Shown here piece after piece: positions 11,971 to 23,900 of a stretch of 64,000 nucleotides of DNA (positions are counted from its first letter, which is position 1; each line of letters starts with the position of its first letter). A program made the translations under genes and the position numbers. The notes under the pieces were generated by a model. It searched no databases. It saw only the letters and a program-made list of their open reading frames with translations, and was not told where the DNA came from. Source of the stretch: Listronotus oregonensis (Eukaryota; Arthropoda; Insecta; Coleoptera; Curculionidae); NCBI GenBank assembly GCA_019359885.1, contig JAHBCN010001273.1, positions 83,834-147,833 on the forward strand, read 5' to 3'.

Positions 11971-12403
11971 TCTCATTGATCCGAATTTCGGATCCGATAT
12001 CCAGTCAAAAGAAAAGAAAATAGGAGCATTTTGAAGGTTAACCTGTGAAACTGCAATGAAAAAAAGAGAAATTGATAACCTAACGGAACTAAAATATTAT
12101 TTAATGGAAAAAGAAAAAGTGGTTGTTGAGTATGAGGTAAATTCAGGTTAAGGTTAAAATTTTAAATTATAACTGTTTATTTTAATATTCAATATAAATT
12201 GAAATTACCCCAACAAAATAAATAAAGTAAGGTTAAAAGACCAGAAAGAAACGTCCGACATCGTACAAAATTAAAATTTATTTAACTCCATCCGACGTCG
12301 GATAAAATGTTAAAATATTCGGACGAAAAATGGCGCCAAAATGTTCTGACCAATCAAAATACTTTCGGATGATCGGATGGTCCGAAATCGGACTCCGACT
12401 TTA

Positions 12404-13220
12404 AATATAAATACAACAAAATTTTAATACAGTTAGCAAAAAGCTAGTATTTCTGTGCCAACTTGTTAAAATATGTAGATAAACAGAACTTAATTTATTA
12501 AGTCAGCTTCCCTCATGGTCTAGAGGTAGTCCAGTACCGAACTAAGGGCGAGTGGGGAATTTGCTCCAAACTCCCCGATGGGTGTTGTGATTATTATAGT
12601 CTCGCTTCGTCCACGGTACCCAGATTCCATGAGAGAACTTTTCATGCTGAAATGATCTCTATTTTTATCTGTCTTTGTGTATTTGCTTTACGTTACCCGA
12701 TTAGCGATGAAACAACGAAAACAAGGTATGATACACAGGCGTTTTAAAATTGATTCGGTTTGGACATAAGGCCAACAAGACAATTACCTCTATCACACTA
12801 AAATGCAATTTATAAGAAAAATGCTTGTAAGTTGGCAAAAAACTTATTTAAACCTAAAAAAGATTTTTTTTAATAATATAAAATACCATTCACTTAAAAT
12901 ATATACTCCCACATAATATTAAGGAACAAATTTAAACCTGTCATTTACAGGAATGATTGAAGACTAATATCATTTAAACAGGAAAACTTAAAAATAATAA
13001 TTTTAAATGTAATAGTTGCAATATAGTTAGCCACGCAACAAAATTAAAATTCTAATCAATCACTAAACTGGATTTGAAAATAAAGTACAAACAAAAAACT
13101 TAACTCACTCGCTTACGTCAGCAAATATGCGCAATAATATACCTTGTATTTGTTGTACCATGGGCCCCAATATACTTTGTCACACGTGGTGGCCACCCTA
13201 TATGTAACGGCAACTTAAAA
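12404..13220. other. Intergenic, possible decayed SINE head near 12510
   Basis: 12515-12620 (CCTCATGGTCTAGAGG, then GGGCGAGTGGGGAATTTGCTCC) resembles the A-box part of a tRNA-derived repeat, but no proper B box follows. The rest is AT-rich with nothing recognisable. Confidence 0.25.
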
Positions 13221-13364
13221 TCAGTTCATTTTCGTTTGAGAAAGGCATCTGAATAAAAAATGTATTGCACCGATTTAAAAAGTCACTGATCATGGTTATT
13301 GACTTTTTGAGCCCATAAAATACATTTTTTGTTCAGGTGTTTTTCTCAAACAAAAATGAACCGA
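13221..13364. repeat. Short foldback repeat
   Basis: TCAGTTCATTTTCGTTTGAG with AAAAAATGTATT on the left pairs with AATACATTTTTTGTTCAGG and CTCAAACAAAAATGAACCGA on the right, giving a stem of about 65 bp with mismatches. It is non-coding. Confidence 0.6.
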
Positions 13365-13413
13365 TTATACATCAGTCCAAGTTGTGCATTTTCTTAAGGC
13401 AGCCACTGAAAAC

Positions 13414-15032
13414 CAAGGAAGTTTAAAGGTGTATGGAGGCCCAATGCTATGGCCCATTCGATCAAAAAATGTCCAGCCCAGTATGAAAATAACTGTCAGA
13501 GTTGGCCCCGCCGATTCTGCGCAATAACAAAATTCTACGAAATCATTTAATGTGTTGCCTACTTACACACTGATAAATCAGTGTGTAGTTAGGCAACACA
13601 TTAAACTTTTATGAGAGCCGGAGTACCGTTTTTGGTACAAAGGCGCACGCGGTTCGTATGAAACTATATCCGCGCTGTACCATCAACCGTCGTCGTCTCA
13701 TCATTTGTCATTTTCGTTGGGGCTTGTGCCCTTTGCGCCGTATTAGTTTCGATTGTTTTGCTTTGTGTAATTATATTTTTTGGTTGCAGAAGTTTTTTGG
13801 ATTGATAAAAACCTTCTTATTTTAGTGATTAGTGTTTATTAAATTGTGACTATAATTTTGTGTTTTTTGTTTGTTACTTATAATATCGTAACAAAATGAC
13901 TAGAGGTTGTATGGTTTTTTTCTTGCAAATCCAAGGGTAACATACCCGGAATTTTTTACTTTAGGTAATTATTTCTTATATTTAAATTGGACGTAACGTT
14001 AGGTAACCAAATAAATAATAATATATCAATTATGAATAATAGAAAATGAAAATTTCATAGGAAATAGCAGTGAGAAAAGTAGGGCAATCTTAACTATCTT
14101 TTAGATGATTTCCTCAATGTTTGTGTATTTCTGTGGATTATTAAAAAGAAATAAGGTTAGTACATTCTTTTAAAGGATCAAAATTATTAATTACTGGGCA
14201 GACCAGGCCAATTTTAATATATACAGGTCCCTCTAATTGAATGAAAGAAAGTACAATTTTACGTTCAAGTTCCTTTTTGCTTTTTCTGTATTTGTTTAAA
14301 CAAAAAATTATATTTTTGGTTTCTTAATCTTACATTATCAATTTTTTAAGCGTGACATACTGTAGACACATAATATTTAACGGGTACTGTTACAATGGAT
14401 ACCTAGGTACCAAAGGTTACTAACATTTTTAACCACTGTTATTCTGTCTCATGAATGTTTGTTACTAGTGAAAAGTATATGCCTAAAAAGCAGTTATAAA
14501 AATTTTTACTTTTTAATGTACAACTAGAATCTTAGGATTAGATTAAACTCATTTACTCTATCTTGCCCTTCTTTTATCACAAAATTGGTGATAAGTACAT
14601 GAAACTATCATACAATGTTTAAAATTTATTTTAAAAAATCGTGTTTTTATTTATTTACAAAGATTTTTGGTAAAAATACAAAACTCCCAAAAATATCGAC
14701 CATTTAAATAGAAGGCTGTAAAGTATTCTTTCCATATTATGTCAGATGATATAAAAGCCAATATTACACAATAATTTTAAATATTCTATAGTAGTATCGT
14801 TTAATAACCAACAATTTTGTGCAAAAAATTAAAGAAAAACAGTAAATGTTTGAATTTGACATTTGATGATGTCAACTTTATAGATAGTAAAAAAGAATCA
14901 TGGAAGTCCGGCCCTGACCTACTATTCATTGCGCAAACTCCGCGGGGCCAATCCCCCTATTCCGGCTGCCCTGCACGCCTGGACAATTTTGTTCTACAGT
15001 ATTGGGCTTCCATACACCTTTAAACTTCCTTG
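13414..15032. mobile_element. hAT-like element, 1.6 kb, intact ends
   Basis: The inverted termini CAAGGAAGTTTAAAGGTGTA and its complement at the right end (CCATACACCTTTAAACTTCCTTG region) are flanked by a perfect 8 bp duplication CTGAAAAC (13406-13413, 15033-15040). The size, ends and duplication fit hAT. Just inside the left end is a palindrome, GTGTTGCCTACTTACACACTG / CAGTGTGTAGTTAGGCAACAC. I see no transposase domain; the 68-codon frame at 14817 is unremarkable. A degraded inverse copy is at 5471-6848, in the ACOX3 intron. Confidence 0.8.
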
Positions 15033-15040
15033 CTGAAAAC

Positions 15041-17050
15041 ATGACCAAAAATTACTATACATATTTTTCATATTGGCCCCATGTTCTTTAGCCAAAGGCA
15101 GTACAAGCTGAATTTATTTTCTATTTTAAATACCAGCATATACAATTTGAAATTTAGAGATTCCAAAAGCTTTTAATAACCAAGTTCAGAATGATCTGAA
15201 AAACCGTGGGAAGCCGGCATTCAAGAAAAAAAAACAAATATTTAAATAAACATCAGTCTTTTTAGTAAAACCTATAAAAAAATGTAAGAACAACGATAAT
15301 ATTTTACTTAACTTAGGTAGGTATGATAAACTCTTCTTTATCATATAAATCAACATACTAAACTAAAATAACAAGAATTAAACTTAGCAACTAAAAATGT
15401 TTTAAACAAGTTTTTGGTAACATTTTAGGCAAATAGGGTTAATTTAAAGAGTTTAGAAAAGGCAAAATAGTATAAAAAATGTTTTTTATTACTTTTTCAA
15501 GCGATACCCTTTGCCTTTTACTAAAACTCTCATAAATATAAAAACACCGACAAAAGAAGAAAAACACGGACAACCTGTAAGACACGAAGAAATATCGACA
15601 ATAACTTTTAATCCATAATACAAGGTGCCTTAAAGGTACTGTTTCTGAATTTAGGAATGGGTAAGTGAACTGAAAGTAACACCATAATAAATATATTTAT
15701 ATAAAGTATGCAGCAGCGATTAATTTAGTTGAAGTGTTTTAACAGAGCTAAAAACAACAAGGTTAATATAATTCAATACTAATTAAGTAATTTACTAATT
15801 ACTATGTACAACAGCTTTGGTTGCGAAATCAAAAACACACTTTTTGGGTGAAATTTTTATGACCAAATTTGTAAGATAAAAAAAAGCACAAACCTAAAAC
15901 AGTATAATAACGTCTTTACTATTAAGATTTTAAAAGATAATTGATTAACTTTTAAAATAATTAAAATTTTGTCTGTCTATATTTCCCCGATAATTACGAA
16001 TTCTTTTATTTTTAACAAATTTATAAGGAACTAAAAGATTCGAATGTTTCTGTTAAAAGTTGAAGCAACTAGTGATCCATCCACACAATAAACAAACTTA
16101 TCTCTTGCCCATGCCATAACTCTTGACATGTTATAAGGAAAGATATTTAAAGTTTAAACTTACTTAGTCGTCAATTTGTTATTTGTTGTAATTCTGTTAA
16201 AACACTTTCGATGGAAATTTCAATTTGGTTTGCAATGCATATGTTTGTTTTATTCCATTACCATTATCCAATTCTAAATTCAATTTATAAACTTGCTTAA
16301 CATAAATAGATCTTACAGCAAATAAAATATCATACAGGGTTCTTTAACACTACGTCAAGCTTCTCTTGCGCCTAAAGCAAAAAATTAAAAGTATTGGATT
16401 TAAGCGCAGTTGTAAAAGGGCACTTAACTTTTTCTTTAATGGAATACCCTGTATATCATTTTTTAATTCTTCTAAAAATTTTAGATATCTTATGCAAAAG
16501 GTACCATATTTTTAATTTCAATAAATTGTAGACTGCTACAGGCTATAAAATTATTGATATATTTGATCTATTTGAACAATTTTGAGTAGGTTTCTAAGGC
16601 GCTTTGAAAATTTGTGTAATTGTCATTGAAGGACCCCTAAACATAAAAGTCATGGTCTGGATGAAAGGTAGCGGCCCCCTACAACCCTTCATTTTAAGTT
16701 AAGTTGCAGAAGCCTCCTTATCGTCTCTTTTGTCACACTTCAAGTTCCTCTCATCTGTCAAGTGATTTGATGGTTCTTGAAACAATGTTTAATCAAGGTT
16801 GGGACTACCGTTCACCAGACTACTTAGTTTTTCAGCAATTACCTTTCAAGCGCCTGAAACCTACTCATTTCACGCCTCCCAAATTCTTCAGTTTTATGGT
16901 CTCAGTTTCATTCAGTCTTAGTCTCAGTAACATTTTATTTAAATGTGAACTTAAAATGTTGAAATTTTCGATCTTAAAGTATAAATTAGAGCCAGTCCTC
17001 GGACTATCAAAACAGGCAATGAAAACAACAATAGACAGCAAGGCCCAAAA
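15041..17050. other. Intergenic, no gene recognised
   Basis: AT-rich. 16335-16460 holds an ATGGAATACCCTGTATAT element-end motif that is partly mirrored near 17430-17490. An open frame at 16704-17084 (126 codons) has no recognisable domain. It runs into a retroelement remnant in another frame and is probably not a gene. Confidence 0.4.
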
Positions 17051-17341
17051 ACAACACCTGGTCAAAGACATGCGAAGGCAATGATATGCGACCCTTCTAA
17101 GATAGCTAAGAAACTCCTTCTTGACTCACTTGAGACAAGTAGTAGGACTTCTGATAGACTGCTGTCATCTAGGAAAACATAAAAAATGGACTTACATAAC
17201 GGTCCCACTACATGCAGTTTTGCAGAGAGAAGAAGAAAACAGCCTTACACTAATATACGACTGCAATGCGCTGACTTATAAAAGACATACCCTGTTTGGC
17301 ATTATACAAAGCATGAACACCGTGGAAAAAATCTACTTGAC
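17051..17341 (+). mobile_element. Non-LTR retroelement remnant, RNase H to C-terminal region
   Basis: Read with one frameshift: TTPGQRHAKAMICDPSKIAK, then LRQVVGLLIDCCHLGKH and a later EEENSLTLIYDCNAL. This pattern (a PG.RQAK.F-like block, LVGLLTGHC.LGKH, EE.TLHLLC.C.AL) is the region after the RNase H domain in jockey-type non-LTR elements. Stops and a frameshift show that it is dead. It lies just past the FBXO21 3' end. Confidence 0.65.
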
Positions 17342-17760
17342 CTGCTAAAGGAAAAATAACTTAAATAAAACGTGTTATCCTTTATAAAATAATACATAAT
17401 GTAAATAGAATTTTTTAAATAAAAAAAGCATGTTGGGTATTCCATTTTAAAAAAGCATTTACCGTTAATTTTTGTAGCACCCTGTAGACTTAAAAATATT
17501 TTTCTAAAAAGCGTAATCAAGCTTGGCGAAAGGTTAAAGAATCCTGTATAGCAAGAAAAGTGATCAATTTAATCTCTGGAGTGAAGTTTTGGCCCAACAA
17601 CTACTTAATAATTGCACAGTTTTTGCACTCCGGAAAAATTAACAAACAATGAGTAAACTGTACAAAAAAAAATTCTTTTAGATCCGAAGGGTCAAAATTT
17701 ATATGAACTAAAAACAAAAATTATTTACAAGACTTACAAATTTGATCTAGCCTGATTAGT

Positions 17761-17954
17761 TTATTCTGGCGTTAACACTTCTTTAGCTCTAGTAAATGCC
17801 CTATGGTATTGATATCTGACTGCTGCGTCTTCAGGAAAATTGTAATCCGTTTGAGCATTAGGCACATAGTGTGATTGGTAGTAATGCGAAAAATGCTTTC
17901 CCACTTCATCATTGAGATGAAGAGGCCAAGGTTCGAAGAATGGTGTGAGGTTTT
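17761..17954 (-). CDS. FBXO21: FBXO21 exon 9 (terminal)
   Basis: The TTTTTAG acceptor is followed by AA, which completes a Glu codon with the G ending exon 8, giving ...VAQ-E-NLTPFFEPWPLHLND. It ends KEVLTPE and TAA (17763-17761). AQENL followed by an acidic/aromatic tail ending at a YPED/FPED-like block is the usual C-terminus of FBXO21. The frame continues upstream to 17997, but that part is intron. Confidence 0.9.
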
Positions 17955-20900
17955 CTAAAAATAAGAGGAAAAATATAAAAATGTCTAAAATCAGCAATAG
18001 TTAGTCAACACAAATAAAAATTAACTTTGGATTGTCACAGGTCAGTTAATAATACCAAAACAACATCATATAACATAAATGAAAATACAAAAAATATTAT
18101 TCATAAAATCTTTGCAAATGTATTAATTTTATTTGGGTAAAACTTCAAAACTATCACCTAAATTCATAAAAGAACATCCAACATATATTAAAAATACAGA
18201 ATAAACTGGAATGATTTTAGCATTTTACAAAATGGATGTTCTTCAAAAATCATCAATAAAAAAAAATGCTTTTACATTACACAGCCCCACAAAAAAAAGC
18301 TGACGGTTCAAAAGACTTGACCATCGAATATGTGAGTTCTTGAGGTCGCTGAATTTGAATCCGAGGTCAGTTTGATCCCATCAGGTCAGGGTTAAGGGCA
18401 TTTTAAGGTTCAATCGCAACCAAATTTGATGGGGTCAAACTGACCACAGATTCGTATTCGGCCTAAAAACAAGTATACACTATTCAAATTTGGTTGCGAT
18501 TAATTTTGCATATTTAACTTACGTTTTTGTTTTTGTTAATTGAGATATAATGGTGGTATGTGTTTTAAAGATGGTACGAATGTTAAATTTATTACCCATT
18601 CATATTATTTTATTTAATAAGCCAGGAATATATAATAAAAAAAAAATGTAAGAGTGGTTGCCCATTTAAGAAAGTAATATTTATAAATCCAATGATATTA
18701 TTTTGAAATAAATCTTATTATCTATAATTAATCAACAAATTGTTTTAATGCTATCAGACTGTTTAAAACTCCGTTTTTTTATCATTATTGGGTGATTTGA
18801 GTAGAAATTTAAGTATCTTTTCGTATGTGTAGGGTTTTTGTAAATTTTTGTTTTAAACTATAAACACAATGATACAGAACATTTACAGCCCAATGACTCT
18901 TTGGCACTTTAAGCTATACAGTACCATTTAATAATTAATTTTTGCTCGCAATTTTTTTTTAAAACAGGTTTTACCCAACGCACTGAATTTTTAAGTTAAA
19001 TTGCAGAGCAGGAGATAGTGATGTAAATTTCCGTCCTTTTGATATTCGGATTAGCGTATTCGGAATCAGAGATTCGGATTCAATATGTGAATACGTATCC
19101 ATAAGACGTCCCCATATTGCTGGCAACCAATAAAATATAGAGCGCGAGTCGCGCACAATGCCGGACGTGCCGGTGCGGCGGGCAGAGAAGGGTAAAGACG
19201 GTTGCAAATGTGTCAACAGGGTTGGCGCAGCTGCTTCAAATTCCGCTTTATTGTTACAAAAAATTTCTCTATTTTCTATGCCTATCAAAATGTTTGTTCT
19301 GTTAAAAAATATATAAAATAAACTAAACGGCGATGAGGTAAATAATGGGTTACAGTTAAAAATATAACAGTATGCTTAATTTTATTATTTTATTATGTAG
19401 TTATAGCAAGGCAACATAGAAACAAATATTTGTTTCAACAAAAAATATAAAACAACAGCTCTGCAAGTCAAATGTAAAAATATAACTTCTGAGGTAGCCC
19501 TTTTTTCCTTCCCTGCATTTTTAATTTATAAGTTTTGAATTTTAAAATGGGTTAAACTCGAAGGTAAACAATACTGTTTTTACTTGAAGGTCAAAGTCTT
19601 ACTAAAAGTAACGCACTTGAATAAGTTGATTCTATTTTTTTGTTTTTATCTAACAAAGAAAGTTCGCTGTTTGTTTACCACGTTTCCGTGAGGTGAAGAA
19701 ATTATTAGCGCTTATTTTTCGCATTAAAAATAAGTATTTATTTAAAAAATAAGTTTTTACGTATGCCCAAAGTGCTTTAGTGGGGCAGCGCCATCGGGTT
19801 GCAAATGGAAAAATCTTTATAAGACAGCTCGTAACGAATACGGATCCGATCGCATGTTCGATCCCGCGTCGATGCCGATCAACCAGCGGTGGAGAACCAT
19901 CCGCTCCGTTTCGATACCGAATACGTATTCGAATTTACGGACTGATTCGAATATACGGATCCGTTTAATATTATTCGGATTCAACGAAAAATTTGAGACC
20001 GTATTCTTACATACTAGTAGGGAGAAAAGCTGACAGAGAGGCGTGTTAAACGGCTGTCGCCGTTTAACACGCCTTTAACACCAATTAAATTAAAAGTGTC
20101 CCTTCAACCCCACTAAATTAAATGTGGGAAATACATTTAACACACATAGAAAAGAAATGTAGCAATAAGACGATATGTTTTGCTTTATTTCTTTTCCACT
20201 TAGATATTCCTAATTTATATGTCTTTTCTTTACACAGAAATCCTATCCCAAGCCAATTAGCCTATTTGTATATTATCTTTGGGAGTTGAGCTGGAATAGT
20301 AGGAACTTTACTAAGATTTTAATTTGTATAAAACTTGGAAACCTTGGGTTTACCAATTGAATATAAACAATTACTCGAGGGTAAACCACTGCAGGAAGTC
20401 TTGGGATGTCTTTGTACACTTAAAAGGGCAAATCACACACAGAATTCTTTGGCTATCTTTGGGTAATCCCTAGAAATCTTGAAATCAGGAAGTCTTTGGC
20501 TATCTTTGGGCCAATCACAAATCTTATGAAGTCTGGAGGATATCTTGGGAAGTCTGGGGAAATCTCTCTAAAATCCGTTAAGGATGTCTTTGGTCATTCA
20601 AGGAAGTCTTTAACCATTTTGTGGAAATTTTAGCTATCTTATCGCATATTTCCTCCTTTCTTGCTTCATTTGCGATTTGAATTCACAAGGGTGCAGTCCT
20701 TTGTTGTCGCTGTGTTAGTATTAAAATTAAATATTTAATATTTAGTACATATTCTAGGTAAGTTAATTAAAAATTAAACATGAATTAGCATTAAACATTT
20801 ATTAATTTAATCTTAAATTTATTTTTGAGTAACACATATATGTTATATAGCTGTTTTTATTATTGTTTCTATACTGTGACAGTAAATTAAAGAAATGGCC

Positions 20901-23900
20901 TTTTTTCTGAAAATATCTTTTCTGTGTTAGATTTTTAAGAGTATTGTTCACTTTTTTAATTTTTCGACATATACATCTATCTTATAATTATTTAAACAAA
21001 CCAAACTGATTCTGTGTTCTTTAAAATACCTTAAATATATCCGCTTGAATAAAAGTGGTTTATTTCAAACAATATATTTTATTATGTTCTATATTATAGG
21101 CGGATTCATGTTAAAAAAGCTCTTGGCAAATTAACACTAGAAAGATTTTTATATACAATGGGGTACTTCGACCTAGTTGGTATATACTGAATATGATCAG
21201 CTCTATAAACCCAGCAGAACGCCTAAAACAGAAAAAAGAAGATTATTCTTCTTCTAACCACAAATCGATGAATCAAAATATTGTATAAAAACTTTTTTCG
21301 CGAGTTTTATTTAATATCAAATTTTGTACATCAATTTACCATTTTCCAATTTTAGACTTTTACTGTAACATATTTACCAAAAATAGTGAAATGTTTCTGT
21401 TCGGATAATTATTAAATTTTAACTGCCTAACTTCATGTAAACATATTTTGTTAAACTTCAATGTTTACGCATATGCAACGGTGCTAAAATTGCGTAACCT
21501 GCCTCTACCAAAAAACTATTTTATCTTAGACAAAATAAACTGCTGCTCACATCAACGGCAATGGGACATTTTTGGAAATTTGAAATCATCATTACTCTTA
21601 AAAAAAAACAATTTCAGTTTTTACCGTTTTTAATGAAGAAATAAACTTTTTGGGAAAAGATGTTATTTCAGTTTAAAAAATCTTGTTTTTTATTCTTCCT
21701 GTTACAAAAGCTTTGTCAACAAAAAATATTTTTATGTTTATTCATATGGTGTTGATAAATATACCATTTGAAAAAATATATGTATTTCAGATTTTTGATG
21801 TCTACTGCGTATTTCAAGCTATTAAATTTTTATCATTTTTTAATATCCCTTTTATGAGGTATATCATAGCAATTAATTTTTTAGATGATTTCAAATGTTT
21901 ATAAGTATCCTTTTTATTAGTAGAGTTATACTTTATTTGGGTAAATAATTACTTCCTAAAACTGCCGTGAGCTCCATATTCTGTATTCACGATTTTCTCT
22001 ATAAAACTTTTAAAAAATTATCTAAAAACGTTTTTTAGTTTTTAAAAAAGTTATCAATGGCATAGATTCAGGCATTAGATATGATTATTTTCGAGGTCTA
22101 TTTTACTTGCCAGAAGATCATTGCCGCAGTGATTGTATTACAGTTTATTTAAGTGCCATTTATTGATTAGCTTTACTAAACACAGGTTAAGATTTTATAA
22201 ATGTAATTATTTTAACCCGAAAAAATATAACGCCAGGGTGTTTTCTCAAAATCGACTTCCATTCTTTGCCGAGCAGCTTTTAGAAAATAAAAGCATAGTT
22301 GTAATCCGTTAGAAATATGGGATCTAAGCACATTTATACAAATATTATTATTATATTGTACGCAGGTACACTTTTTTTTGTTAAAATATTACAATACAAA
22401 AATGTTAACTTTTCTGTGAAGTTGGCGATAAATGCACTAGAATAATTGCATTACAAATCACCGCGGCGAGGCAATGATCCTCTAGCAAGTAAAATAGCCC
22501 TTGACAGAGCTTTTAGAAAAAAAATCATATCCCGCCACTAGCCAACTGTTTTAAAAAATTAGCCTCTTTTAACAAATGATTGCTGAATTCTGTCGAACAG
22601 ATAACAAAAACTTTCAGGAAAATTCTGATCTTCATCAACAGTTGCTGGACAATATTTTTGTGGACAAATAATAAACGAAAGACAGAATAGCACTGTAATT
22701 CTAAAACTGAATGAGCAAAGAAGTTATTAAGTAGCGGACATTTTAAAAAGTTAAAAAAAAAAAAACAGCTGAATTAAATTTAAAAAACAGATTTGATGAT
22801 TTACTTAAAGTTTGTTCTTATATTTTTAATGAGGACGTCTAACCTGAAACTTCAAGTTTTGAAATTTTACCATCAATAACGACAATAAAATTAATAGGCA
22901 GATAAAATGAGTTGAATGTAAATTTGAAGAAGGTAAATTAAGATTTTCTGAATTAAAAGCGTTTTTTAGATAAAGAAATTTGAGCCTTCATCAGTGTGGA
23001 TAAGTGAAGATGCGACCAAACACAGGTGTAATTAAATATTGTCCCATTAACAACAAGGGTTGGTTTTGTACCACCTCTAACTAAATTTAGTTTTGCCGAA
23101 TACTAGTAAATTTATTTGTTAACTCGGCCATGGATACAAACAATTAAAGAAAAAAATCTAGTAGATATGCATATGTAGTCATTGCACAGCCTTGTGTTGA
23201 TAAAGCACCATGCCTATTAGCATATGGTACTGACCAAGGGTACACACAGAGATGTTTAATCGTTGGAATAATGAAAAAGAAGAATAAATGGAATAAAAAT
23301 ATTGGGATTTTATCAGATAGAATACAAAGGTTGGTAAACAATGAGACATGTAGAATAATTACCATCACACTATAGAATTTGTGTAGATGTCAATATCGGA
23401 ACAAAATTAAAAGCTCGTCTATAACAAGTACGTCATTAACCTTATACGCTTTGGAAGTACAATATATCCCATGGATCATTAAAGGTTTATTTAGCATATT
23501 TCAAAGGCTAACACTTTCTATCTCCTTTTGATATTAATTCCGAAGAAAAAATTAATTTTCTATCGGTGAAAAAGTAAGTATGTAATAAAGTAGGTGTGTA
23601 GTGTTGAGAAAAGGATGGGTTACAAAAATATTTCCAACTTTCTAAATATATACAAATAAACGGAATTTACAAAAATTAGTAAAAAAATCTACTCTTTGTT
23701 GGTTTTCAGTAAAAAACCTAAAAGGTAAGTTGTGATCAGTTACTTAAGGTTTAAAACATAAAATTTATAATTGCAATGATAATTAAATGATGCACTTTAT
23801 TATGGTTTGTAAAAAGATCACTAATTTGTTATTTCTCCAATTTTTCTCTTTTTCCCAAACCCAAATGTATTTGACAGATTTATATAATTTAAATGTGTAA

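Larger units (their letters stand above)
10475..12400. mobile_element. Harbinger-like MITE split by a later hAT insertion
   Basis: Halves 10475-10562 and 11971-12400 together match the uninterrupted copy at 60220-60747 (about 510 versus 528 bp). The termini are AGCTGGAGTCTCATGCG and ...CGGACTCCGACT, flanked on both sides by TTA (10472-10474 and 12401-12403). A 3 bp TTA duplication fits PIF/Harbinger. It has no coding capacity. Confidence 0.75.

Noticed and set aside
12510..12620. tRNA gene or SINE (+)
   Set aside because: Only an A-box-like string; no B box and no cloverleaf.
16704..17084. 126-codon open frame (+)
   Set aside because: No domain, and it overlaps the start of a retroelement remnant readable in another frame; the composition looks like chance.
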